Assembly: GCA_003118195.1 (NCBI GenBank)
Contig: BEXV01000042.1
Span: 367,000-381,853 of the forward strand
DNA: 14,854 nt
Reading direction: 5' to 3'
Origin: Hemicentrotus pulcherrimus
Taxonomy: Eukaryota; Echinodermata; Echinoidea; Camarodonta; Strongylocentrotidae
The translations under genes were made by a program, and so were the position numbers. The notes under the pieces were generated by a model. That model saw only the letters and a program-made list of their open reading frames with translations. It did not search any database and was not told the origin of the DNA. Below are positions 7,301-13,441 of this stretch, piece after piece. Within the stretch, counting starts at the first letter, position 1. Each line of letters starts with the position of its first letter.

Positions 7301-9644
7301 AAACAGTCAGGTTCAGTATTTGCAACCACTCATACGCAGGAATGGATTACCCAGTAATTTCTGTCTTCATATTTATAACACTCAATAAAGAAATACAAGA
7401 GGTTTTTAAAGAGTTAAAACAGTCAGGTTCAGTATTTGCAACCACTCATACGCAGGAATGGATTACCCAGTAATTTCTGTCTTCATATTTATAACACTCT
7501 GCAAAGACTTCTCTTTGTCACAGATTTGTTCCAATTAAAGGTGGCTCAGTAACTTTTAAATCAGGGATCTAAAATTAAGTATACACATGTTGGCTACATT
7601 ATGTATGATTTTGATGCCTGGGGCTTTAAAAGATCAAATAAGCATTAGAATCTGGAAATTCCAACATGGGTCAATGGATTTATTCATGAATTTTTTTTCT
7701 AACTTTTCAGCATAGTTCCTGTTCATATATTCTTTCAGCTACATGACATACTGTTACGTAAATGTAGCAATAATAGAAAAATCCCACTGTAGTAATTTTG
7801 CAGGATAAAAGCTTATCTAAACAGGATTATATACCTTTTCAATTTCAGGAACTGTTCTTGAGCAGTAGATGAGTTTAGTAAGTTCATGAGGGTTAGCCTG
7901 AATGTAAGCCACGATGAGAGCTAACAGAGAAACAGTCTTCCCTGTTCCTGATGGCATCTCAAGAACTCCATGACCCTAAAAGATTTGGAAATGAAACAGA
8001 TCTATCTCTAATACTATTCCAACAACTTTAAAAGTATTAACTCAGGGTCAATTACAATACCCTACTGTATACATAGAAATCATGTTCAGATTATAAAATA
8101 CAGCAATTTTCACACATTTTTAAAAGGTGATGGACAAGGCCACTAAAATTGCATTGAATTGAATTTTCAGAAGTATTTGCATTTCTGTTCTTTTTTCTTC
8201 TTCAATCAGGAATAAGTATATGGAATGAAAAGTGGATTCTACTTTGTCATCAACCTTGACAAATCGAAAACATCCTTTAAATCCTATATCAAATTTGACT
8301 GAATGCCATTCGAGTTACCTAAAAGCTGTAGAAGTTCACTCTGTTTCAAACTAACATTTTGCTTGGGTAAAACAAAAATTTATAATAATAATCAAGAAAC
8401 ATACATGCACTTAATTCATCTAAGAAAATTCAATAAGCTGTTAACAAGAAGTCTCACTTTAAAAAGTATTAAGAGACCTATCACTTTTCAATCTAAAGAA
8501 TGCTACTTTAAAGTGTGTAGGCAATGATATTCTGTCATTATCTTGATGGTTAACCTTGAAAGAATACATACATTTAACCCAAAATAAATCCTTAAAATCT
8601 TTATGAGATATGACCAAAGGTAATGAGTGAGTGATCTTTACACATGTTGAGCAAAAGCAATTTAAACTTACTTTGGCAACATCTCTTTTCTTTTTTAAAT
8701 TGATATTAATTCTTTATTTTTAATTTTGTTTAACTTACACTTGTCAATAAAACTCACCTTGGCATCTAGAAGCTTTTTCAGCTCCATCATGTACATAAAC
8801 TGCTCTGGATAGATGTAGTCATAGGGGAAGTGAACTAACAAACCATCTACGTTTACCCTGTGAACAAAGAACGTCAAAAGATGTTTTTTATGTTACCATG
8901 CCTATCAAAGGTACATTGTATACTGACGAACAAGGTTAGAAATAAAATGCTTACAATGTAATGAGAATATATTACAAATAATGGACAAATAAAATAAATC
9001 AAAGTCACTTAAAATGATGACAGCATTGATCTCTTTTATTTATTTTAAACAGCAGTCCCAAACAGAGCAGAGACCAAGACTTATTTCATCTTACTTAATT
9101 GTTTCTTCTAGTTTTCTAGTTTGCTAGGGAAAAACATATAATATACCAACGCAACGGCAACGGCTCACATACGACATAGTCATGGTCATATACTTACTGA
9201 GCTGACATCATATGCAGCTCAGTAAGTACAAACAACACAACTAGAATTCCAGGGTCGACTTCCGTTCCGTACCTTCATATTCCAGTTACAATAACGTCTA
9301 GTTCCTTAGATGGTCTTTATATTTCTCAGTTACTCGGACGGTTAAGAAGACCGTAGATAGCTGTCTGTGCCTGGCATGCAATTAGGTGCACGAGTCACGA
9401 TCAAGAGGAGGAGACGAGTACGAGCCATCTCGTATCCTCCTGCACCGAATGAAGCCAGCATACCGCAGCCCTCGAGCATGCCGAGCCTGTCGGACTGGTA
9501 GAAACCGAGGCCTGGGCTGAAAACTCGCGTGGGCATGCATGTCTATCAAAACACTCACACAGTGACTAACAACAAGCAATTCACCTTAATTACATTGCAA
9601 TCATTCTCTTCAATAGAATAGTGAGAAATTAGGGCTTACTTCAT
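489..9644 (-). CDS. ERCC2: ERCC2/XPD, TFIIH 5'-3' DNA helicase, N-terminal 494 residues in 14 exons (3' part outside window)
   Basis: XPD is the ATP-dependent 5'-3' helicase of TFIIH. It opens DNA in nucleotide excision repair and supports transcription initiation in the nucleus. Fourteen exons with GT-AG borders join into 1482 coding bases without a stop. Visible motifs: Walker A PSGTGKT at residues 43-49 (K48); motif Ia YCSRT at 72-76; Fe-S ligands C116, C134, C155 and C190; Y192 and R196, which match the DNA-contact residues of human XPD; DEAH at 234-237; the Arch domain at about 245-443; and motif III TSGT at 458-461. Numbering equals human as far as exon 11, where one residue is added. 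Helicase domain 2 (motifs IV-VI) lies beyond the left edge, so the gene is cut by the window and not broken. It is divergent from the CEBPZOS-like gene. The identification is very firm; FANCJ, RTEL1 and DDX11 are excluded by the near-collinear match. Confidence 0.97.
591..1014 (-). other. ERCC2: ERCC2 intron 13
   Basis: 424 bases, GT-AG. No repeat, RNA gene or open frame of note was seen. Confidence 0.9.
1015..1084 (-). CDS. ERCC2: ERCC2 exon 13, residues 437-460
   Basis: The exon encodes [15 protein letters not shown] and then VVITSG, the first part of helicase motif III. Acceptor CACTACTACAG, donor GTGAGT. Confidence 0.95.
1218..1411 (+). repeat. Dispersed repeat, copy A (unnamed family)
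   Basis: Shares ordered blocks with 11570-11726: GCATACTTTTTAA-CAAAGGTT, ATAGCAA, CAATGACAGGTTAATGGAA with ATAACT and TCACTAG after it, then ATTTGAATATG-TAGTAAAC. Same orientation. It is longer than copy B because of an AT run. I do not recognise the family. No terminal inverted repeats or target duplications were found. Confidence 0.75.
1293..1319. repeat. AT dinucleotide microsatellite
   Basis: About 13 uninterrupted AT units inside repeat copy A; likely variable in length between individuals. Confidence 0.95.
1598..1667 (-). CDS. ERCC2: ERCC2 exon 12, residues 414-437
   Basis: A short exon encoding [19 protein letters not shown], which returns from the Arch domain to helicase domain 1. 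Acceptor ATTTTTGTAG, donor GTAAAG. The split codons G414 and S437 are completed correctly by the flanking exons. Confidence 0.95.
1668..2261 (-). other. ERCC2: ERCC2 intron 11
   Basis: 594 bases, GT-AG, AT-rich. A 74-codon open frame at 1756-1980 has no recognisable protein character. Nothing else was seen. Confidence 0.9.
2262..2383 (-). CDS. ERCC2: ERCC2 exon 11, residues 373-414
   Basis: The exon begins [10 protein letters not shown] and ends [11 protein letters not shown]. It carries one more residue than human XPD, near N394-M395, in the most variable part of the exon. Acceptor TTGGAATACAG, donor GTATGT. Confidence 0.96.
2384..2891 (-). other. ERCC2: ERCC2 intron 10
   Basis: 508 bases, GT-AG. 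No recognisable repeat or RNA. Confidence 0.9.
2892..3060 (-). CDS. ERCC2: ERCC2 exon 10, residues 317-373, Arch domain
   Basis: This is the longest exon here (169 bases). It encodes [20 protein letters not shown] and then the RLRVQHVI and VCIERKPLR blocks typical of XPD. Acceptor CTTATACAG, donor GTAGGA. It lies in the Arch region, which contacts the MAT1 subunit of the CDK-activating kinase in human TFIIH (family knowledge). Confidence 0.97.
3061..3537 (-). other. ERCC2: ERCC2 intron 9
   Basis: 477 bases, GT-AG. No recognisable feature. Confidence 0.9.
3538..3671 (-). CDS. ERCC2: ERCC2 exon 9, residues 272-317, Arch domain
   Basis: The exon is charged and helical, with [20 protein letters not shown] followed by LPDEVLD. 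It aligns with the human Arch domain. Acceptor TTGTTGTAAACAG, donor GTGAGT. The ends split codons R272 and E317. Confidence 0.96.
3889..3985 (-). CDS. ERCC2: ERCC2 exon 8, residues 240-272
   Basis: The exon starts [14 protein letters not shown], which leads from helicase domain 1 into the Arch domain. It starts and ends inside codons (D240, R272) that its neighbours complete in frame. Acceptor TTCTCATCACAG, donor GTAAGA. Confidence 0.95.
3986..4647 (-). other. ERCC2: ERCC2 intron 7
   Basis: 662 bases, GT-AG. Its 5' half (in gene orientation) holds the SINE at 4301-4576. The rest, 3986-4300, is AT-rich with a chance 80-codon frame. Confidence 0.9.
4301..4576 (+). mobile_element. tRNA-derived SINE, antisense to ERCC2
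   Basis: The head is tRNA-like with an intact box A TGGTCGAGTGG (4314-4324) and box B GGTTCGAGTCC (4347-4357), the RNA polymerase III internal promoter. Box starts are 33 bases apart, compared with about 44 in a tRNA, so the anticodon arm is shortened. A unique body follows with GCGCTTAGAGACT and CACGCTATATAAAAG, and the tail is TATTATTATTATT (4563-4575). This head-body-ATT-tail plan is typical of echinoderm and other marine invertebrate SINEs. No clear target duplication was found. The tRNA head looks serine/leucine-like, which is uncertain. Confidence 0.88.
4648..4771 (-). CDS. ERCC2: ERCC2 exon 7, residues 199-240, DEAH box
   Basis: The exon runs from [20 protein letters not shown] to VIFDEAHNI. 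The DEAH box at 234-237 is Walker B (motif II). It ends after the first base of the codon for D240. Acceptor TTTCCTCCAG, donor GTAAGT. Confidence 0.97.
4772..5664 (-). other. ERCC2: ERCC2 intron 6
   Basis: 893 bases, the longest complete intron here, GT-AG. It holds the probable LINE-like tail at 5383-5530; 4800-5380 shows no feature I can name. Confidence 0.9.
5383..5530 (-). mobile_element. Probable 3' end of a non-LTR retroelement
   Basis: On the minus strand the sequence GGGCCCCATGGAAGACC is followed by GGCTACCCTGAC and then an AAATAAATAAATAAAT-type tail (5412-5383). A GCTACCCTG block followed by AAAT repeats is a common 3' terminus of LINEs and their SINE partners in marine invertebrates. 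No coding part remains, and the boundary at 5530 is arbitrary. Confidence 0.5.
5665..5781 (-). CDS. ERCC2: ERCC2 exon 6, residues 160-198, Fe-S cysteine 4
   Basis: The exon contains [20 protein letters not shown]190 is the fourth Fe-S ligand; Y192 and R196 match the residues that grip DNA near the cluster in human XPD. Acceptor CTATAACAG, donor GTAAGA; 39 whole codons. Confidence 0.97.
5782..6449 (-). other. ERCC2: ERCC2 intron 5
   Basis: 668 bases, GT-AG. There is a small 10-bp-period repeat GTTTGGTACT at about 6213-6237. Nothing else was seen. Confidence 0.9.
6450..6566 (-). CDS. ERCC2: ERCC2 exon 5, residues 121-159, Fe-S cysteines 2 and 3
   Basis: The exon runs from [14 protein letters not shown] to ICDFYE and carries C134 and C155, the second and third Fe-S ligands. 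Acceptor ATATTCTAG, donor GTAATA; 39 whole codons. HSLTASY and FYE are conserved XPD blocks. Confidence 0.97.
6567..7051 (-). other. ERCC2: ERCC2 intron 4
   Basis: 485 bases, GT-AG. No recognisable feature. Confidence 0.9.
7052..7165 (-). CDS. ERCC2: ERCC2 exon 4, residues 83-120, first Fe-S cysteine
   Basis: The exon runs from [11 protein letters not shown] to NLCIHPE. It holds C116, the first ligand of the 4Fe-4S cluster, and R112, the residue equivalent to the human trichothiodystrophy position. Acceptor TTTTTTTCAG, donor GTGAGT; 38 whole codons. Confidence 0.97.
7166..7834 (-). other. ERCC2: ERCC2 intron 3
   Basis: 669 bases, GT-AG. It contains the 92-bp direct duplication at 7292-7499; the rest is AT-rich without features. 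Confidence 0.9.
7292..7499 (+). repeat. Recent 92-bp direct duplication
   Basis: Copies at 7292-7383 and 7408-7499 (offset 116) differ at one base (7299 A, 7415 T). A 24-base spacer, 7384-7407, separates them. The unit contains no coding sequence. Confidence 0.97.
7835..7975 (-). CDS. ERCC2: ERCC2 exon 3, residues 36-82, Walker A
   Basis: Begins [14 protein letters not shown]; this holds motif I with the ATP-binding lysine K48. Motif Ia, [10 protein letters not shown], follows at about 70-79. The donor GTATAT is weaker than the others but leaves the frame intact. From memory, human ERCC2 has an additional intron inside this segment, so here two vertebrate exons are one. Confidence 0.96.
7976..8757 (-). 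other. ERCC2: ERCC2 intron 2
   Basis: 782 bases, GT-AG, AT-rich. A 74-codon frame on the plus strand (8303-8527) looks like chance. No repeat was recognised. Confidence 0.9.
8758..8857 (-). CDS. ERCC2: ERCC2 exon 2, residues 2-35
   Basis: Acceptor TTTGTTCACAG, donor GTGAGT. It encodes the N-terminal strand of helicase domain 1, with the XPD signature [10 protein letters not shown] and Q20 of the Q-like motif, ending in LDAK just before the Walker A exon. The exon is 100 bases and phase 2 at its start. An in-frame ATG at 8875-8877 lies on the intron side of the acceptor and is not the start. Confidence 0.96.
9191..9228. repeat. Perfect 14-bp inverted repeat (hairpin)
   Basis: Arms TACTTACTGAGCTG (9191-9204) and CAGCTCAGTAAGTA (9215-9228) are exact complements around a 10-base loop. 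The stem is too short for a microRNA precursor. Confidence 0.95.
9406..9441. repeat. Bulged inverted repeat (hairpin)
   Basis: AGGAGGA (9406-9412) pairs with TCCTCCT (9435-9441), and TACGAG (9419-9424) with CTCGTA (9429-9434), around loop CCAT. A 6-base bulge GACGAG on the left arm is nearly a copy of the adjacent TACGAG. Confidence 0.85.
9640..9644 (-). CDS. ERCC2: ERCC2 coding exon 1: start codon plus two bases
   Basis: On the minus strand this reads ATGAA followed at once by the donor GTAAGC (9639-9634). Joined to the first G of exon 2 it gives Met-Lys-Val-Asn-Val-Asp, matching the start of vertebrate XPD. The context ATAACAATGA has A at -3. The 5' UTR part of the exon continues to higher coordinates; its cap site is unknown. 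Confidence 0.88.
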
Positions 9645-10642
9645 TGTTATTTGTTGATCCTTTTTATCAGATTCAAGTTGAAAATTTGATAATTAAAAAC
9701 AAGATCCGTGGCCCGACTTCTGTAACTTCGAGGAGAAATCATGCGAAAGTGATATGAGAAGCCGCTGAAGAAATGTATCAAAGCGAATGAAAATAACCCG
9801 ATGTTTAATTCCCATATCAAAGATGTCAATATGTATAACATTTACTTTAATATTTAGATCATAACCCTTGTTTTAAGTATTAAAATCATATATATTAAAC
9901 AGCATGTACAATTTCTTACCATACAATATAATGAAAACAGAGGAAAACTTATTGTACTTGAAGCATTCCATAGAAATGCAATATATCATGTGGATTGCGA
10001 CAGAAATGTGATGAGAGCTAGATCCAAAATTTCAGTGAATTTGTTGGTATATAATTATCGTTGTCTTATATTTCGTCACAGATCATTTGGATTTTGCCAA
10101 GAAGAAGAATAAGCCCTCCTTTTGCTGTATAGATCAGAACGTAAATCACACCCAAGGTAAATATATTGAATTCACAATTATTTTTAGTCATCATACTAGA
10201 TCTATCATCTAGACTAGTACCGGTAATCTCGATCTCAAATAATGTCATTGCCTGGATAAGGCTCGGGCTCCATTAAATGCAATCTATGTACGCATCTAGC
10301 TACTTAGTAATGGCATGCATGATGATGGTGATGATGAGATCACTGAACTTGAGATATAACTTTTCTTGTTAAGCGTTAGCGTATCAACATAATCAGCAAC
10401 AAACATAATATCTTTTTCATTCAGATGATCCAGTCTTTTGCTACACATTTGTAGATTTGCTTTGATTTAAATCTTGATTCTAGCTATTACGATACAAATG
10501 GTATAAATATAATTTAGAGGTCTAGTGAAGCATTTAGTTTTTAAATCATTGGAAGGCTATTTATTAATAAGAGAGAGTTAATCCTTGCTCAAAATTATAT
10601 AATATAACCTATATTTATTTCTATTGTTACGTTCTATTTCAG
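9645..10642. promoter_or_regulatory. Divergent promoter region between ERCC2 and the CEBPZOS-like gene
   Basis: The start codons face away from each other about 1.0 kb apart, so both promoters should lie here or close by. On the plus strand a TATATAA (10048-10054) and a donor-like AAG/GTAAAT at 10156-10157 could frame the missing 5' UTR exon of the CEBPZOS-like gene; this is a guess. The last part (10157-10642) would then be its intron. No CpG island, NRF-1 or initiator motif is evident. A short GAT-rich run lies near 10318-10340. Confidence 0.5.
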
Positions 10643-10644
10643 TC

Positions 10645-10768
10645 ATGTTTAACTTCAGCAGTTCTGGTGGTCGACGCCTGTGGACGGGTATGAAATGGGT
10701 CATCTATGCTGAGATTGGGTTCTTTGGAGCAGCTTACTATGTTTGGCACAGGATGAACACGCAGCAAG
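10645..10768 (+). CDS. CEBPZOS: CEBPZOS-like coding exon 1, residues 1-41
   Basis: The exon begins two bases before the ATG, after the acceptor TTCTATTTCAG (10632-10642). It encodes the basic N terminus and the single membrane span, WVIYAEIGFFGAAYYVW. It ends one base into codon D42 at the donor GTCAGT, which is acceptable but weaker than GTAAGT. Confidence 0.85.
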
Positions 10769-12129
10769 GTCAGTGTAAATGATAACAGGCACACTTAAAG
10801 AGAAGTTATGACTTTTTAGAAGTGGGGGGGGGGGTTGATGTGAGGAATCGAGGACAACAAAGGGGCTAAGACACTTAAAGACTTAATCAGAATGTGTAAG
10901 TGAACTCCCTGACCTTCAATGATTGTTTTTTAATCAATCTGAATTATATGTTAGGTATATGATAATATTATTACTGAAGTAGTACATATGGAGGACAAAT
11001 GATATATATTGCCAAACTGTTTGATCGAGATGAACTAATCAAATTGAATTATTAGACAATCATTTTAAGTCTATGTTGTATTATATTGTTCATCTAAAAT
11101 ACTGTTTTTTGTACCTGGATGCCATATGCTTATGGAAAATACCAATAATTTCATCCATTTTGCATGGCATGTCAAGTGTGCACGGCCTTTACAATAATTT
11201 GGAAATATGTGCGGTGAATTATAATCAATCTATACAGGCAAAAAGTCATATGATATAATTATTATTGAGATTTGCTTCTAGATATTACACACAACTATTT
11301 TCTTCTGAATACGTATTGTGTAGATTAATTTTGTATGCCAATTTTTGAATTATTATGACGTTGTTTTTCTTGTCTAATTTTACAGATTTCAGGAAGTACA
11401 TGCACGAGAGTCATCCTAAGATTCTAGAATGTAAGTAAAGAAAACAAATCAAGTTACCGGTACTACCCTTTAAAGATAAGATTTCATTGACAGTGTTAGA
11501 TATCACAGTTCATTATTTTTAACAATCTTTAAGATAAATATTAAAGGAAACAAATGGATTGGTTTTTGTGCATACTTTTTAAGCAAAGGTTGTATTTGAC
11601 AGACTGAAAACCTTGGCCAAAATAGCAACTAGTATTTTAGTTCATTCAATAATGACAGGTTAATGGAATAACTCCTCACTAGATCCCTAGGAAAGAACAT
11701 CCATACATTTGAATATGATAGTAAACTGGTCTATTGGCTCTAGAAAATTAAATTTAGGTCCTTACGTTTATAGGTTCAAAATGACAGCATTATATTTTAC
11801 AGTCTTGGAATAAAATTATACTTATAGGGATTTTAAAAAAATTTTAAAAAAATAAAAAGTTGTGTGTAGCCTATTCATAATTGGAAGCCTATATTTACAA
11901 AAGATGCCTCAAAACAACTTCACTAGACTGTAAAGGTTTTACAAAATTATGAAGGAAATATTTTATTCTATAAGAAATAGTTTTATGTGATCTTTATCAT
12001 TGCTTTTTTTTTAAATGATTGTTTCCAGTATTCTACAAAGGGGCCGAATTTGGAGGATTTAAGGATGCAAGACTGCAGGACTATGCCACATGGGAAATCA
12101 ATCAACCAACAACTGGAGAGGATTCATGA
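10645..12129 (+). CDS. CEBPZOS: CEBPZOS-like small mitochondrial membrane protein, 89 residues, 3 coding exons
   Basis: Three exons (10645-10768, 11386-11430, 12029-12129) join to 270 bases ending in TGA. The N terminus is short and basic (GGRRLW at 8-13), followed by one hydrophobic segment at about 18-34. After it come RMNTQQDFRKYM at 36-47, HPKILELFYKG at 51-61 and a tail with TWEINQ. Length (human about 80), layout and the M-x-T-x-Q-DFR / P-x-ILE-x-x-YK pattern match vertebrate CEBPZOS, from memory. That protein is reported as mitochondrial and its function is poorly known. The start is supported by equal spacing to the human start. The upstream acceptor at 10641-10642 implies a 5' UTR exon. 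In vertebrates the gene lies antisense to CEBPZ; here its neighbour is ERCC2. The homology call is good but rests on a short protein. Confidence 0.85.
10769..11385 (+). other. CEBPZOS: CEBPZOS-like gene, intron between coding exons 1 and 2
   Basis: 617 bases, GT-AG, with an 11-base G run at 10824-10834. Otherwise AT-rich and featureless; a 61-codon frame at 11073-11258 looks like chance. Confidence 0.85.
11386..11430 (+). CDS. CEBPZOS: CEBPZOS-like coding exon 2, residues 42-56
   Basis: A 45-base exon encoding DFRKYMHESHPKILE between the acceptor CTAATTTTACAG and the donor GTAAGT. It is too short to find by open reading frame alone; it was found by homology and splice signals. It ends one base into codon L57. 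Confidence 0.86.
11431..12028 (+). other. CEBPZOS: CEBPZOS-like gene, intron between coding exons 2 and 3
   Basis: 598 bases, GT-AG. It holds copy B of the dispersed repeat (11570-11726). Confidence 0.85.
11570..11726 (+). repeat. Dispersed repeat, copy B (unnamed family)
   Basis: Homologous to 1218-1411 over its length, same orientation. The best block is AATGACAGGTTAATGGAATA (shared exactly), followed by ACT and TCACTAG. It lacks the AT run of copy A. Confidence 0.75.
12029..12129 (+). CDS. CEBPZOS: CEBPZOS-like coding exon 3, residues 57-89 and stop
   Basis: The acceptor GTTTCCAG follows a T-rich tract. The exon encodes LFYKGAEFGGFKDARLQDYA and TWEINQPTTGEDS, then TGA at 12127-12129. The end is about ten residues longer than human CEBPZOS. 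Confidence 0.86.
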
Positions 12130-12931
12130 GAGCAGCTTATGAAGCTGAATATTATATGGACTTATAGACTTTTACCGTTGCCAGATTTATATCTGAATTG
12201 AACATATCATCTGCTGAAGTCTGTTTAAAACACAAAGGCTCTCTCAACATGTCAACTGCCCTTCCAAAGCTTGTGAAATCAATGTATTGTACTAGGGCTC
12301 AGTCAGTAGTTTCAATGCATCACTACCAAGTCAGTATTACAGAGACATGGCCTTGAATTTGTTTGCATTTAAAGAATTTCACCTTTCTTTTGCTACACCC
12401 TGTTACGATTTGTTATCATCTAAATGGTAAACAATAATGGGGCATTAGGTATCTATTCATTCTGTATCTGTGTTTGCACCCTTTTTCCAAGCATGGAGGA
12501 TTGCTACAATTGTTTGTATCCAGTTAGTTTAAAGGTAAAGGATAATAAGATACATGTTTGCTATATCGGGATATGCTTGAATCACTGAACGCCATCATGG
12601 AATTGGACTTTCTGACCCTGAAAGGGTAAATAATTATGAAAAGTATGATAAAGAAGTTAGTAAATAGCGTGTCTTAACAACATTGGACAACTTCTAGCCT
12701 TTATACAAATGCTATAGGCTTGAAACTGTAAAAATAATACATGTATGGTGAGAAAATTAGAAATATGATATATTGTATAATTCAATGCATAAAAATATCA
12801 GTACGAGTCAGTATTGAGATAAAGAAGATTTATTTGATTTGATATCAAAGTTCACTCGTTACCCTGAAGAGTGAGGAAAGCATGTAACCAACATAACATT
12901 GTGTCTGGAGATAATAGATATATGCTTAGAA
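12130..12931 (+). other. CEBPZOS: Likely 3' UTR of the CEBPZOS-like gene
   Basis: Follows the TGA. No AATAAA occurs before the transposon; GATAAA-type variants lie at about 12649 and 12819. The first canonical AATAAA sites are at 14498-14503 and 14647-14652, so the transcript may run through the transposon or use a variant signal. Confidence 0.45.
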
Positions 12932-13036
12932 CCGGCCTTCTCAACTGGCGGCGCGCGCGCAACTTGTGGCGCTTGCGGTCAGTCGGAGTGGCGCACGGCT
13001 CTCCCCCCCCCCCCCCCAAAAAAAAAAAAAAAAAAA

Positions 13037-13070
<34 letters not shown>

Positions 13071-13441
13071 TATCTAAAAANAAAATCAAAAAGTCGCAGC
13101 CAAAGTTGAGCCCAAAATGTAAGCAAGCAATTTTGTTAGTTTGATTTTCACTTGAGTTTGACATTTTCCGTGTTTATTGCACCAAAATAACTGTACATAT
13201 AAATTAACTTCCAGTTTAGATTTTAGCCAGGAATTGTACTCGTCATTTCACTTCAATATGAAATTATGATTGATGTTTTATGGAACAAAAAGGTGTTAAA
13301 AACGCCACATCTGGGCCTTAAGGCCCTAAAATCCACTAGTTTCAGGGGCTTTACCCCCCAGTCACCAAACATACAGGTTGGCACTTCAACCTCAATATTT
13401 TTTTGTTTGGGCGCTTCTAAGAAACTAGTTGAGAAGGCCTG
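12932..13441. mobile_element. hAT-like nonautonomous transposon (MITE), 510 bp
   Basis: The termini CCGGCCTTCTCAACT (left) and, reversed, CAGGCCTTCTCAACT (right) match at 14 of 15 bases. They are flanked by 8-bp duplications GCTTAGAA (12924-12931) and GCTTGGAA (13442-13449) that match at 7 of 8. An 8-bp duplication and a C-A-G…TTCTCAA terminus are marks of the hAT superfamily. The subterminal GGCGGCGCGCGCGC is also typical. No transposase was found. It contains a C15 run, two A25 runs and one unresolved base. Confidence 0.85.
13003..13081. repeat. Homopolymer cluster C15, A25, A25 and an unresolved base
   Basis: C at 13003-13017, A at 13018-13042, TTT, A at 13046-13070, then N at 13081. Lengths are probably unreliable. 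Predicted poly-Pro/poly-Lys peptides across it are artefacts. Confidence 0.95.

Larger units (their letters stand above)
9148..9545. other. GC- and CpG-rich patch in ERCC2 intron 1, origin unknown
   Basis: By my count 9361-9540 has 105 G/C in 180 bases (58%), against roughly one third in the surroundings, with many CpG. It carries two hairpins (9191-9228 and 9406-9441). It could be a promoter-proximal regulatory element of ERCC2, since it lies 0.1-0.5 kb downstream of the start codon, or an old insertion. Short open frames on the minus strand resemble no protein I know. Confidence 0.6.
8858..9639 (-). other. ERCC2: ERCC2 intron 1
   Basis: 782 bases, from donor GTAAGC next to the start codon to acceptor TTCACAG. 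Most of its 5' part is the GC-rich patch with hairpins (9148-9545). Confidence 0.85.

Noticed and set aside
8303..8527. 74-codon plus-strand frame in ERCC2 intron 2
   Set aside because: Antisense within an AT-rich intron and without protein-like composition or similarity.
8875..8877. In-frame ATG upstream of ERCC2 exon 2 as start codon
   Set aside because: It lies before a good acceptor, and splicing to 9640-9644 restores the conserved N terminus.
9242..9260. EcoRI and SalI sites close together, as in a cloning-vector linker
   Set aside because: The surrounding sequence is not vector-like; two hexamers this close can occur by chance.
9342..9579. Overlapping 64-65-codon minus-strand frames in the GC-rich patch
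   Set aside because: Short, no family resemblance, and expected where GC content lowers stop frequency.
12899..13144. Open frames rich in lysine, proline or phenylalanine on both strands
   Set aside because: They are translations of C15 and A25 homopolymers and cross an unresolved base.
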